Positions 17,389 through 26,806 are shown, counted from the first letter of the stretch. The stretch: 64,000 bases of DNA from Flavobacterium agricola (GCF_025919725.1 NZ_CP081495.1:992001-1056000); one strand, 5' to 3'. Program-made: numbers and translations. Notes: generated from the sequence alone by a model not told the origin.

Positions 17389-18521
17389 TTACTAAATTTA
17401 AATCAGCAGCTTATGTAAGCTTGCTTGCCTTGTTGTTTGCTTGTCAGCAAGACGACAACTTAGTTACCTCAACCCCAGAAGTTGTAGCACCGCCAGAAAA
17501 AACAGAAGTTTTAGGCTTTTATTTGTTAAACGAAGGCATGCTAAATAGCAATAAAGCAACTTTAGATTTTTACAATTACGAAACCGGTATTTACACAACC
17601 AATATATATGCCGAAGCGAACCCGACCATGGTTAAAGAAATGGGCGATGTTGGTAATGATATAAAAATTTACGGTAGCAAATTGTATGCAGTACTTAATG
17701 CATCAAACTTTATTGAAGTTATGGATGTAAAAACAGCCAAACACATAGCAACGATTCCGTTAGAAAACGGGCGTTATATTGAGTTTCATAACGGTAAAGC
17801 TTATGCAACTTCTTACAACGGAGAAATAGTTTTAGGAAAAGATCAACCGCTAGGTAAAGTTGTAGAAATTGATACCACCAGCTTACAAATTACTCGCGAA
17901 GTTGCCGTTGGATACCAACCCGACGAACTTGCTATTGTAAACAACAACATTTTTGTTGCCAATTCGGGCGGATATATGTACCCGGATTACGACCGAACGG
18001 TTTCGGTAGTTGATATTGCATCTTTTAAAGAAATTAAAAAAATTGATGTAGAAGTTAATTTACACCGAATAAAGGCAGATAATCAAGGAAATGTTTATGT
18101 AACCAGTCGTGGTGATTACTACGATATTGCATCAAACTTATATGTAATTGATGCTAAAACATTGGAAGTTACTAAAACATTTAATGTTCCAGTTTCTAAC
18201 TTTACCATTGTAGAAGATAAGCTATATTATTTTGAAAATACGTTTAGCTACGAAACTTTTGATTATGTAAAAGGCATGGGAATAATAAACACCAAAACAC
18301 AAACTTTAGAAACGGCGAATTTAATTGATAATGCCATTTTTGATGAAATAGAAACCCCTTACGGCATTGCTGTTAACCCAATTACCAAACATATATATAT
18401 TACCGATGCAGGAAATTACGTTTCAACCGGTTTTGTATATAGTTTTGATGCCAACGGTAATTTATTATGGAAACAAGCTGCAGGTAACATTCCGGCACAT
18501 TTTGTGTTTCTTTATAAATAA
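17385..18521 (+). CDS. btuG: Surface lipoprotein with YncE-like beta-propeller (BtuG-like)
   Basis: This 378-aa lipoprotein has a lipobox cysteine at residue 20 (LALLFAC). A seven-bladed-propeller type protein follows, with repeated KLYAVLNASN, KAYATSYNG, NIFVANSGG, NVYVTSRGD and HIYITDAGN strands (DUF5074/YncE style). In Bacteroides, BtuG proteins of this kind cap BtuB at the cell surface and bind B12 very tightly. The gene is translationally coupled to the receptor, under the same riboswitch, and closed by a terminator. BtuG identity is inferred from architecture and context. Confidence 0.8.
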   Translation: MITKFKSAAYVSLLALLFACQQDDNLVTSTPEVVAPPEKTEVLGFYLLNEGMLNSNKATLDFYNYETGIYTTNIYAEANPTMVKEMGDVGNDIKIYGSKLYAVLNASNFIEVMDVKTAKHIATIPLENGRYIEFHNGKAYATSYNGEIVLGKDQPLGKVVEIDTTSLQITREVAVGYQPDELAIVNNNIFVANSGGYMYPDYDRTVSVVDIASFKEIKKIDVEVNLHRIKADNQGNVYVTSRGDYYDIASNLYVIDAKTLEVTKTFNVPVSNFTIVEDKLYYFENTFSYETFDYVKGMGIINTKTQTLETANLIDNAIFDEIETPYGIAVNPITKHIYITDAGNYVSTGFVYSFDANGNLLWKQAAGNIPAHFVFLYK

Positions 18522-18531
18522 AAGATAATAA

Positions 18532-18564
18532 AAAAAACCACAAAGTTAAACTTCGTGGTTTTTT
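18532..18564. terminator. Terminator after the B12-uptake pair
   Basis: A long hairpin (AAAAAACCAC-AAAGTT pairing with AACTT-CGTGGTTTTTT, one internal mismatch) with A/T runs on both sides. It lies between convergent genes and can serve both. Confidence 0.8.
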
Positions 18565-18569
18565 AATTA

Positions 18570-19359
18570 TTACTTTTCAAGCAAAATTACTTGCATATAA
18601 CCTTCGGTTCCCATAATCTGAATGTCTTTTATTTTAGAAATCGGAATTTGGTTTAATTCTTTATACGAATATTTTTTATTAGAATTTAAGGTGTAAAAAG
18701 TAGAATGTCCAAAAAGCGTGGTAGGAATTGTTAGTTTTCTTTCGGCTAACTTTTTTTCTACCAACTTATATAAATCACTCTTTTCAGCTTCATTTGTAAT
18801 CGGAAAATCTAAGTTTCTTGAAGACATACCATATTGATATTGCCCGGGTTTTAATGTATGTAAAAATTCATTATAGGTTGCCTCAGCACTTTCAGAAAAT
18901 GTTGTAGATAAATCTTTTTTTATAGCTTTAGAATTTTTATCACAACCAATAGTTTTAAAATAATATTTACCATTTTCCACTATTTCTATGGTAGTTTGAA
19001 AACAATCAATAGGATATACAGGATTAATTGCTTTTAATGATGCTATAGTTGTAATATTTTCAGGAGTACCAGCATAAGTAATTTGAAACGGATATTCTTT
19101 TTTTTAAATCTGAGTTATATTCAGCCAGACTTACCGAAGTACTATCATTTGCATAAGTAGTAACAAACCTAACTTGCCAAACACGAATTGCATTATGGGG
19201 CGAAGTACGCAAATTGTTTACTTGATACTTATTTAAATTTTCATCTAAATTTTTATAATAAAACTAAGTTTCTTTATCCTGACTCACTTCAATAGTATTT
19301 TGAGCGAATAATAATGTTGTAAAAAGCAAAAAGCTGAAGGTTATTAGTGTTTTTTTCAA
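18570..19359 (-). pseudogene. Decayed gene for a secreted protein of unknown function
   Basis: The reverse strand encodes one protein of about 262 residues once three lesions are allowed for. These are a TTG where a start is expected (19357-19359, then KKTLITFSFLLFTTLLFAQN, a signal peptide), an in-frame TAG (19264-19266), and a run of eight A residues (19098-19105) where removing one restores the frame. The longest intact part starts at GTG 18980 (136 aa). It reads like many Flavobacteriaceae exported hypotheticals; no known domain was recognised. With this many lesions it is unlikely to be expressed as a full protein. Confidence 0.75.
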
Positions 19360-19450
19360 TATAAAAATTTTAATACCTAAATAAACTATTTTATAAAAGC
19401 ATGGTTATTTTTTCTTATAATTAATTAGAATGTGATTTACTATAATAGTT

Positions 19451-21655
19451 TTATTTTTTAGTTACTATTATATCATGAATTATCTTAAACAAATAATCAA
19501 AATCGTAAGGTTTAGTAACCACTTCTTGAATATCGGTTAAGGCCAAGTCTTTCGCAATATCTTGTTTAGAATAGGCCGTTAAAGCAATTATTGGCGTTTT
19601 AATGTTTAGTTTACGTATGCGTTTAGCAAGTTCAAAACCATCTATTTCTGCCATATTAATATCGGTTAAAATGACCGAAAAAGTTTGTTGCTGTAAAACA
19701 GCTAAAGCTTCTTTTGCGTTAGCTACTACCGTACAAGCAATATTATGCTTTTTAAATGCATGCTGGCTTACCATTCTATTAATTTCGTTGTTCTCAACCA
19801 ATAAAACATGTAAATCTGCGCAGTCAAACGGAACTGAATATGCATCAGCAGCATCATTTATTTTTAAATGATGTGCCAAACAAGGAATAGTAAAAGTAAA
19901 CACTGTACCAACGCCAACTTTACTTTTAACGGTTATAGATCCGCCTAAAACCTGAATCAATTGTTGTACAATAGGTAATCCTAATCCGGTACCTTGATAT
20001 TCGGAACCTTTGGTATGAAACTGAGAAAATTTCTCAAAAATAGTTTCTAAGTTTTTCTCAGAAATTCCGCTGCCGGTATCTTTAACCTCATAAGTTAATT
20101 CTACCGAATTATTAGAAACTATTTTTTGCGATACCGTAACAGTAATAGTACCATTGCTAGTAAACTTTAAAGCATTACTTAATAAATTAAATAATATTTG
20201 ATTGAGTTTTAGCTTATCTGTTTCTACCGATTTAACTACAAAATCATCTTTTACTATTATAACCTTATTGTTGTTTTTTTGAGCGTAAATGCTAAGGCTT
20301 TCTACAATATTTTGCAGCTCTTTTTTAATTGGGTAAGGTTTTAAATCAATCGAAATATTTTGAGATTCTATTTTCTGAATTTCAAGTAAATCGGTAATCA
20401 AGCTCATTAAATAATCAGCCGAAAAATTAAGGGATTGTAAAACTTTATTGTTTTTTAATTCCGGGAAATCTTGTTCTAATATTTTAGCCAAACCAATTAC
20501 ACCGTATAAAGGCGTGCGCAGTTCGTGCGAAACGTTGCTGATAAACTGTGTTTTTAAATCTGAAAGTTCTTCGGCCTTGGCTCTTGCTTTTTCGAGTTCA
20601 ATATTCTTAGATTCAATTTCAGCAATCAGTTTGTTTTTTTGCTTTTGATTGCGTTTTAATAAGATAACCGAAAAAACTAAGTTTAGTACAATAAAGGTAA
20701 GCAAACCACCAACTATTTTAGAATAGAAAATAGTTTTTTGCTGTTCTTCATTCAACTTTTCAACCTCGTTAATCTGACGTTTGTATTCGTCTAAATCAAT
20801 CTGATTGGCAAAGTTAACCATGGCATCCGTTTTTTCTTTAGAATATAAAGAATCTTTTAAGGTTATGTGTTTTAACAAGTAATCATAACCTTTGGTCATA
20901 TCGCCCAACTTGGCATACAAACGCGCAACATCATCGTAAAGCTCCATTTCGTGAGTCGAAATAAGTTTGAACTTTTCCGGATTGGTTTCGCAATATTTTA
21001 AAGCTTCTAAATAATACTTTTCGGCTTTTTTTAATTCATTTTTATGTTTGGCATAAGCAGCCTTTAATGAATTATAGGTTATAAATATTTCGGGCTCGTT
21101 AATTTTAAATAAAAACTTTTCTGCTTCTTTTAGATATTTGTTTCCAAGTTCAAAATCTAATTTATCAAAATATAAAATACTTAAATTTAACGTAGAAAGT
21201 AATACGTCGTATTCCGAGTTAAGTTGTTTGGAGTTTTCTAACGATTTTAAATGATAATCAATTGCCTGATTATAATCTTTAAAATAAACTTGATAAAGGT
21301 TAGCAATATTAGTTTCTATCCAAGATTTAATTCGAATATCATCATTATTTTCTAATACACGCAAACCATTCAAAAAAGCTTCTTCGGCTTTTTTGTATTC
21401 TCCATATTCGGTATAATTTAAACCGATAATATTATAAATACGAGCCAATAAAAGTACATCATTACTTTCGTACGCGTGGTTTAATGCGTTTTGAGCATGT
21501 CGTAATGAAGCTTTGGTATCTAATTCCTGATATGCCCTACCCGCTTTAGTTACTAAATTAACCAAGCTGTCGTGCGAAATAGTTTGAGCAACACCAAGAG
21601 CAGGTGCAGTAACTACATACCATAGCAAAGCTAATTTAACGGGATTAAAATTCAT
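19451..21655 (-). CDS. Hybrid sensor histidine kinase with N-terminal TPRs and C-terminal receiver
   Basis: This is an intact 734-aa phosphorelay sensor. The start at 21655 (MNFNPVKLALLWYVVTAPALGVAQ) is preferred to the ATG 33 bp upstream. It gives a proper signal peptide and exactly the 2205-bp length of the paralogue at 8847-11051. A periplasmic TPR region (about residues 40-290) leads to a membrane helix (KIVGGLLTFIVLNLVFSVILL), a coiled coil, HisKA (NVSHELRTPLYG), HATPase (DTGSGISEKNLETIF, GTGLGLPIV) and a receiver with phospho-Asp in VILTDINMAEIDG. The receiver's acidic pocket reads VENNE instead of the usual VEDNE. The signal and output partner are unknown. Confidence 0.9.
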   Translation of the reverse strand: MNFNPVKLALLWYVVTAPALGVAQTISHDSLVNLVTKAGRAYQELDTKASLRHAQNALNHAYESNDVLLLARIYNIIGLNYTEYGEYKKAEEAFLNGLRVLENNDDIRIKSWIETNIANLYQVYFKDYNQAIDYHLKSLENSKQLNSEYDVLLSTLNLSILYFDKLDFELGNKYLKEAEKFLFKINEPEIFITYNSLKAAYAKHKNELKKAEKYYLEALKYCETNPEKFKLISTHEMELYDDVARLYAKLGDMTKGYDYLLKHITLKDSLYSKEKTDAMVNFANQIDLDEYKRQINEVEKLNEEQQKTIFYSKIVGGLLTFIVLNLVFSVILLKRNQKQKNKLIAEIESKNIELEKARAKAEELSDLKTQFISNVSHELRTPLYGVIGLAKILEQDFPELKNNKVLQSLNFSADYLMSLITDLLEIQKIESQNISIDLKPYPIKKELQNIVESLSIYAQKNNNKVIIVKDDFVVKSVETDKLKLNQILFNLLSNALKFTSNGTITVTVSQKIVSNNSVELTYEVKDTGSGISEKNLETIFEKFSQFHTKGSEYQGTGLGLPIVQQLIQVLGGSITVKSKVGVGTVFTFTIPCLAHHLKINDAADAYSVPFDCADLHVLLVENNEINRMVSQHAFKKHNIACTVVANAKEALAVLQQQTFSVILTDINMAEIDGFELAKRIRKLNIKTPIIALTAYSKQDIAKDLALTDIQEVVTKPYDFDYLFKIIHDIIVTKK

Positions 21656-21782
21656 ATTTAATTTTATTTCAAATATAACATAATGCAATTATTATAAACA
21701 GCAAAACTGTTAAATATATGTAATAAACTTACAAAAATTAAATATCATAAAGAATTCTATTTTATTAGTTATAAAAACAAGC

Positions 21783-21820
21783 AAAAAAAAAACGACTGCA
21801 CAAGGCAGCCGTTATTTTTA
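21783..21820 (-). terminator. Intrinsic terminator of ettA
   Basis: Read on the minus strand, AACGGCTGCC and GCAGTCGTT form a stem with one mismatch. A run of about ten T residues follows, directly after the ettA stop. Confidence 0.8.
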
Positions 21821-23518
21821 TTAGCGAACTAATTTTTTATATTTTAAACGTGTTGGAGCAACATCACCCAAACGCTTTTTACGATTTTCTTCGTATTCCG
21901 AGAACGATCCTTCAAAAAAGTAAACCTGAGAATCTCCTTCAAACGCTAAAATATGCGTACAAATTCGGTCTAAAAACCAACGGTCGTGAGATATAACAAC
22001 AGCACAACCTGCAAAGTTTTCTAAACCTTCTTCTAAAGCACGTAGCGTGTTAATATCTAAATCATTCGTAGGCTCATCTAATAACAATACGTTTCCTTCT
22101 TCTTTAAGCGTCATAGCCAAATGCAAACGATTACGCTCACCACCAGATAAAGTTGAAACTTTTTTGTTCTGGTCTGATCCGGCAAAGTTAAAACGTGATA
22201 AGTACGCACGTGCATTAACTTGGCGGCCGCCCATCATAATTAATTCCTGACCATCAGCAAAGTTATCGTAAATAGATTTTTCAGGGTCAATATTAGAGTG
22301 CGCCTGATCTACATAACCAATCTTTACCGTATCACCTACAACAAACTCACCACCGTCTGGTGTTTGCTCGCCCATAATCATACGGAAAATAGTAGATTTA
22401 CCAGCACCGTTTGGCCCAATAATTCCAACAATTCCGGCTTGTGGTAAAGTAAAGTTTAAATTGTCATACAACAATTTATCACCAAATGCTTTAGCAACAC
22501 CTTTTGCTTCAATTACGTTGGTACCTAAACGTGGTCCGTTCGGAATGTATATTTCTAATTTCTCTTCTAATTCTTTCTGATCCTCATTTAACATGCGGTC
22601 GTAATTTTGTAAACGCGCTTTTTGTTTGGTTTGTCGGCCTTTTGCACCTTGACGTACCCAATCTAACTCACGCTCTAAGTTTTTACGACGTTTAGAAGCT
22701 ACTTTTTCTTCTTGTGCTAAACGTTTTGATTTTTGATCTAACCAAGAAGAGTAATTCCCTTTCCACGGAATTCCTTCCCCACGGTCTAATTCTAAAATCC
22801 AACCTGCTACGTTATCTAAAAAGTAACGGTCGTGCGTTACAGCAATAATGGTTCCTTTGTATTGTTGTAAATGTTGCTCTAACCAATGCACCGATTCGGC
22901 ATCTAAGTGGTTAGTTGGCTCATCTAATAATAATACGTCTGGTTCTTGCAATAACAATCTACATAAAGCAACACGGCGACGCTCACCACCCGAAAGTACT
23001 GAAATTGGCGTATCAGCATCCGGACAACGTAACGCATCCATAGCAACTTCTAATTTATTATCCAATTCCCAACCGCCACAAGCATCAATTTTATCTTGTA
23101 AGTCGGCTTGGCGATCCATCAGTTTTTGCATTTTATCTGCATCTTCATAAACTTCTGGTAAGCCAAACATATCGTTAATTTTATTGAATTCTTCTAGAAT
23201 AGCAACCGTTTCGGCCATACCTTCTTTCACAATTTCAATAACTGTTTTATTCTCATCCAATTGCGGCTCTTGCTCTAAATATCCAACCGAATATCCTGGT
23301 GCAAACACCACATCACCTTGGTAGTTTTTATCTACCCCAGCAATAATTTTTAATAACGATGATTTACCCGAACCATTTAAACCTAAAATACCAATTTTAG
23401 CTCCGTAAAAAAAGCTTAGGTAAATGTCTTTTAATACCGTTTTGTTAGTTGATGAATAGGTTTTAGAAACCTTAGACATCGAAAAAATAACTTTTTTATC
23501 TTCTCCGTTGTTACTCAT
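21821..23518 (-). CDS. ettA: Energy-dependent translational throttle EttA (ABC-F)
   Basis: This ABC-F ATPase binds the ribosomal E site and gates the first peptide bond according to the ATP/ADP ratio. The 565-aa product has two ABC domains without membrane segments: Walker A GLNGSGKSS and GPNGAGKST, signatures LSGGERRRVAL and LSGGERNRLHL, and Walker B LLLDEPTNHLD and LLLDEPTNDLD. The EttA-type arm insertion follows the first Walker A, and the linker begins near ERELDWVRQGAKGRQTKQKAR. Length and C-terminus (RLKYKKLVR) fit EttA rather than Uup. It is a single gene. Confidence 0.94.
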   Translation of the reverse strand: MSNNGEDKKVIFSMSKVSKTYSSTNKTVLKDIYLSFFYGAKIGILGLNGSGKSSLLKIIAGVDKNYQGDVVFAPGYSVGYLEQEPQLDENKTVIEIVKEGMAETVAILEEFNKINDMFGLPEVYEDADKMQKLMDRQADLQDKIDACGGWELDNKLEVAMDALRCPDADTPISVLSGGERRRVALCRLLLQEPDVLLLDEPTNHLDAESVHWLEQHLQQYKGTIIAVTHDRYFLDNVAGWILELDRGEGIPWKGNYSSWLDQKSKRLAQEEKVASKRRKNLERELDWVRQGAKGRQTKQKARLQNYDRMLNEDQKELEEKLEIYIPNGPRLGTNVIEAKGVAKAFGDKLLYDNLNFTLPQAGIVGIIGPNGAGKSTIFRMIMGEQTPDGGEFVVGDTVKIGYVDQAHSNIDPEKSIYDNFADGQELIMMGGRQVNARAYLSRFNFAGSDQNKKVSTLSGGERNRLHLAMTLKEEGNVLLLDEPTNDLDINTLRALEEGLENFAGCAVVISHDRWFLDRICTHILAFEGDSQVYFFEGSFSEYEENRKKRLGDVAPTRLKYKKLVR

Positions 23519-23639
23519 AATGCAAGTAGCGTTAAATAATTTTATTCAATCAACGCAAATATAAGCCAAATAACTTAGAGTTAATAATTTGTCTGCTTTA
23601 TTTAAGTCAAAGCTATAACTGCCCATTACTAAAGCATTT
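23519..23639. other. Intergenic stretch upstream of ettA
   Basis: This is the first part of the 308-bp gap between ettA and the protease gene. It is AT-rich and probably holds the ettA promoter; no gene or RNA is seen. The rest of the gap is repeat copy B and a short spacer. Confidence 0.4.
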
Positions 23640-23776
23640 GGGCGTTGCGCTGCCTAAAAACACCGTTAAAAAACAAACAAATATTTTAGCGGCAGCGCCG
23701 GGCTTTACGCCCTTGCTTTTTTACAAGAAAAAAAACTTGTAAAAAAAGTTCAAACAAGGCTACAATCCCTAACGCA
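23640..23776 (-). repeat. Dispersed intergenic repeat, copy B
   Basis: This is an inverted counterpart of copy A at 14950-15056. The 26-bp GCGTTAGGGATTGTAGCC... block is at 23750-23775 on the minus strand, the GGGC/GCCC hairpin at 23700-23712, and the GGGCGTT end at 23640-23646. Extra internal inverted repeats (TTTTACAAG with CTTGTAAAA, and GGCAGCGC with its complement) make the transcript strongly folded. It lies between divergent or tandem genes, not in a coding frame. Confidence 0.75.
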
Positions 23777-23827
23777 GGGTTAGCACCATAAAAAAAACGC
23801 TACAACTAAGTAACGTTTTACAAGGTT

Positions 23828-25030
23828 TTATTCATTTAAATAAAATTGCGCTATTTTAACTTTTTTTACTTTTCCGGTTTTTACATCTTTAAACCGAATA
23901 ACATTATTTTTTTTCTGTGTAACATGTTTAAAATTAATTAGCTCACACATGGTTTTATTTTGATAAGAAATGTTGTTGTAGGCTAAAACCTGATCGCCAA
24001 TATTTATCTTATCTTCCAGCTCTTTATTCCATATGGCGCTAACAAATAAGCCATTTTTAGTAATGGTGTTATCAAAAGCTTGAAGCAATTGATTTTTAAA
24101 AACAAACAAATCCGGTAGCGGCGTATAATAAAAACGCTTATTTACATAATCTAACGTTACCGTTCCGTAATCTAAAATACCCAAACCTAATCTTGAGGCA
24201 CGGTCGTAAGTTCCTACAGATAAAACATTTGTAAAAGCAGTACCATTAATACTTAACTCAGGTATTTTATAAATATATTGCTTATTCGGGTCTTCAAACC
24301 CAGTATAACTCCACGATAAGGCACCAAACGTTTCGGCAAACACCGAAGCCATTGGGTAGTATTTTTCATACCATTGATACTGTGCAATTGCCAAATCAAA
24401 AAAACTAGCTACGCCCGTATCAAAAATTACACTTTCGGCAATTTCGTTTGCTCCATTTTTTAGCGTTACATCCACAAATGGCGAATTCTGATCATCAAAT
24501 TCTAAACTTTTATACGGTATATCTGATGCATGTAGTTTTGTAATATCTGTAGTAAAAATAAGGTGTTTGTTTTGCATATCAAGTTGCACTATTTTACCTA
24601 CTAACATATTCGCACCAAAAATACCATCAATACCCAAGCATTTAAAAAACTCAGAGGCATCTTCTTCCATTTTTAAACCTTCTGTATTGTAAAAAGTAAT
24701 ATCGCCCAGTTTTATTTCTGGAACTTTAACAATGGTAACTGTATCTTTTTTTCCGTTGGCATCAGACAAATCGGCCACATACAACTCTTTATAATTGTAT
24801 TTTTGCTGAATAGTTTTGCTAATAGCTAAAGGAGCCCCCGTATCAAACAAAAAAGTAAAAATTTCTCCCTCAATGGTTACCGGTATTTTTATCTGGTTAT
24901 TTTCAAACACAAATGGTACTACCTGATAAAAGGATGTGGGCGTAAAGCTCCCCCCGGTACGCTCGTCATCACTTTGTGCCAACGCAAACTGAATAAAAAA
25001 TAGAGCAACTAAAACAAATACTTTTTTCAT
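23828..25030 (-). CDS. Exported retropepsin-like aspartyl protease with PDZ-like C-terminus
   Basis: This 400-aa protein has a signal peptide (MKKVFVLVALFFIQFALAQ). Two retroviral-type Asp-Thr-Gly motifs, FLFDTGAPLAIS (about residue 65) and VIFDTGVASFFD (about 205), suggest a two-lobed aspartic protease or a duplicated half. The C-terminal 90 residues (INIGDQVLAYNNISY) look like a PDZ domain. Such Bacteroidetes proteins are annotated as aspartyl protease family; substrates are unknown. It is monocistronic, with divergent upstream DNA shared with the HIU hydrolase gene. Confidence 0.82.
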   Translation of the reverse strand: MKKVFVLVALFFIQFALAQSDDERTGGSFTPTSFYQVVPFVFENNQIKIPVTIEGEIFTFLFDTGAPLAISKTIQQKYNYKELYVADLSDANGKKDTVTIVKVPEIKLGDITFYNTEGLKMEEDASEFFKCLGIDGIFGANMLVGKIVQLDMQNKHLIFTTDITKLHASDIPYKSLEFDDQNSPFVDVTLKNGANEIAESVIFDTGVASFFDLAIAQYQWYEKYYPMASVFAETFGALSWSYTGFEDPNKQYIYKIPELSINGTAFTNVLSVGTYDRASRLGLGILDYGTVTLDYVNKRFYYTPLPDLFVFKNQLLQAFDNTITKNGLFVSAIWNKELEDKINIGDQVLAYNNISYQNKTMCELINFKHVTQKKNNVIRFKDVKTGKVKKVKIAQFYLNE

Positions 25031-25222
25031 CTTTAAATTTTAATACAAAATATGCTTTATTTTAACCCAAAACAATACACTTTATTGCCTTATTTTTTAT
25101 AAAAACAACAAAGCAAATTACTTATATTTTTACTACAACTAAACCTTTTAAACACAAAAAAACATATTTTACATACAAATTTGCTGTTACTTACGTTATA
25201 GTACTAATAATTATATAAAAGG

Positions 25223-25633
25223 ATGAAAAAGTATATCTTATTATTTTTAGTAGCCTTTGGCTTTACACACTTTAGCATGGCACAAGACAACCAGTATTTA
25301 CTTTCTACCCATATTCTAGATATTTCTGTGGGTAAACCCGCAGCAAACGTAACGGTAGAGCTTTACAAGTGGAATGTTATAAAAGATACTTGGGAGAGAA
25401 AAGGAAAAAGCACCACGGACGAAAACGGTCGTATTACCAACTTTTTAGACAAACAAAACAGCCACCCAGGCACGTACAAATTGGTATTTTTTACTCAAGA
25501 GTATTTTAAACGCAAGGGCGTGCAAACGTTTTACCCGTTAATAGAAGTATCGTTCGAGATGCTAAATACCGAGCATTACCACGTACCTATTACGCTATCG
25601 CCTTTTGGCTACTCTACCTACCGCGGTAGTTAA
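25223..25633 (+). CDS. Exported 5-hydroxyisourate hydrolase (transthyretin-like)
   Basis: HIU hydrolase opens 5-hydroxyisourate, the product of urate oxidation, to OHCU. The 136-aa product begins with a signal peptide (KYILLFLVAFGFTHFSMAQ), so the enzyme is periplasmic. The family's N-terminal signature LSTHILDISVGKPA and the invariant C-terminal tetrapeptide YRGS are both present. No uricase or OHCU decarboxylase gene is in the window. A CBS-domain gene begins 31 bp after its stop and is probably cotranscribed. Confidence 0.9.
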   Translation: MKKYILLFLVAFGFTHFSMAQDNQYLLSTHILDISVGKPAANVTVELYKWNVIKDTWERKGKSTTDENGRITNFLDKQNSHPGTYKLVFFTQEYFKRKGVQTFYPLIEVSFEMLNTEHYHVPITLSPFGYSTYRGS

Positions 25634-25664
25634 TGCTAATATACCCATTAAAACACATAAAATT

Positions 25665-26078
25665 ATGAAACAAAGAGTTCCCGTATCACACATTATGGCT
25701 AAAGGCTTGCTTGTTATTACACCCAATAAAAAAGTAAGTGAAGCCTACCAATTGTTAAACGAATACGATATTAGACATTTACCCGTTGTAGAGGGCACCA
25801 AGTTAGTAGGCGTTATTAGTAAAAACGATTTATCTAAAGCCGGTTACGTAACCCCAGAGATGAACGAAACAGCTATAATGGAAATTTACAGCGCTTATAA
25901 GGTAGAAGATATTATGGTTAAAAACCCAGTAGCTATTACTGCCGATACCAATATTAAAGAAGCTGCCGAATTGCTAGCCCAACAAAGCTTTCACTCCTTA
26001 CCTGTAGTAGATAATAACGAGGTAGTAGGTATTATTACCACCACCGATTTAATTAAATATTTAATAGACCAATATTAA
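25665..26078 (+). CDS. CBS-domain pair protein
   Basis: This 137-aa cytosolic protein consists of two CBS motifs (VSHIMAKGLLVITPNKKVSEA and VEDIMVKNPVAITADTNIKEA, each followed by RHLPVV or HSLPVV and a GVIS/GIIT strand). Such pairs bind adenosyl nucleotides and often sense energy state. The start at 25665 (MKQRVPVSHIM) is preferred over an in-frame ATG at 25605, which overlaps the upstream gene and adds non-conserved residues. What it regulates is unknown. Confidence 0.88.
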   Translation: MKQRVPVSHIMAKGLLVITPNKKVSEAYQLLNEYDIRHLPVVEGTKLVGVISKNDLSKAGYVTPEMNETAIMEIYSAYKVEDIMVKNPVAITADTNIKEAAELLAQQSFHSLPVVDNNEVVGIITTTDLIKYLIDQY

Positions 26079-26107
26079 TAAAAGCCGTTACAAGTAACGG
26101 CTTTTAT
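26078..26107 (+). terminator. Intrinsic terminator after the CBS gene
   Basis: A perfect palindromic stem (ATAAAAGCCGTTA with TAACGGCTTTTAT) around a CAAG loop overlaps the stop codon. Confidence 0.88.
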
Positions 26108-26181
26108 TATGCGCTGTTTTTACAAAAAAAGCACAGTTTACTCTTAAAATTTAATATAAATTGTAACGTTTAAAAAAATAA

Positions 26182-26209
26182 AAAAAGCCAGCATTACTGC
26201 TGGCTTTTT
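26182..26209. terminator. Second hairpin terminator with no adjacent gene end
   Basis: A perfect 12-bp stem (AAAAAGCCAGCA with TGCTGGCTTTTT) and 4-nt loop. The nearest gene end on either side is 75-145 bp away, so it may back up the CBS terminator or serve the minus-strand gene at 26353-26739. Confidence 0.75.
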
Positions 26210-26352
26210 CATACTAAACTCAACTAAACTCACTACGCATTATATGGTTAATGCATCAATCAATTAAACCAAACAAGCTATACGGTATTATAGCCGTTTG
26301 CTTTAAAACTTAAACTCACAATTTTATAAATATATTATTAGTTATTGGTTTA

Positions 26353-26739
26353 CTAAAACTTTAATTTACTACCAAATAATTGTTCATAAGCAAGATTGCA
26401 ATCTGTACATCCATATTTATAAAAACCACGTTTTAAGTATCTTTTCGCAGCACTTTCATTCCCCCTGTAATAAACTGAAATTCCCATATAATACCAAAAA
26501 TCAGCGCTATGCCACCCATCCTTTTCCGCATGTTTTAAATAATAAAAGGTTTGATCATAATCTTTTTTTATAAATTCTTCTCTAGCCAGATTCATGTAAT
26601 GGGAAAAATTTTTAAGATTCTGTTCAGACACAATTGGATCAGGAATTTTAAAATTTATTATCTGTAATTGATTCTGAGAAAAAACTTGGTTTGTAAATAA
26701 TGTAATTATTCCAAATATCAATAAATTAATTTTTTGCAT
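26353..26739 (-). CDS. Small exported TPR-like protein
   Basis: This 128-aa protein has a signal peptide (KINLLIFGIITLFTNQVFSQ). Two TPR/Sel1-like helical hairpins follow: NLAREEFIKKDYDQTFYYLKHA, then SADFWYYMGISVYYRGNESAAKRYLKRG. The only cysteines form a CTDC motif near residue 113. Periplasmic helical-repeat proteins of this size are usually protein-interaction parts; no partner gene is adjacent. The function is unknown. Confidence 0.7.
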   Translation of the reverse strand: MQKINLLIFGIITLFTNQVFSQNQLQIINFKIPDPIVSEQNLKNFSHYMNLAREEFIKKDYDQTFYYLKHAEKDGWHSADFWYYMGISVYYRGNESAAKRYLKRGFYKYGCTDCNLAYEQLFGSKLKF

Positions 26740-26806
26740 AAATAAGTAAATTAAAAATTAATGTCCTTTTTTAACTAACATCTAGCAAATAACTTAAAAT
26801 ACACGT

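Noticed and set aside
18570..18980. An independent 136-aa gene starting at GTG 18980
   Set aside because: Protein-like sequence continues upstream through a frameshift to a signal peptide, so it is the tail of a broken gene.
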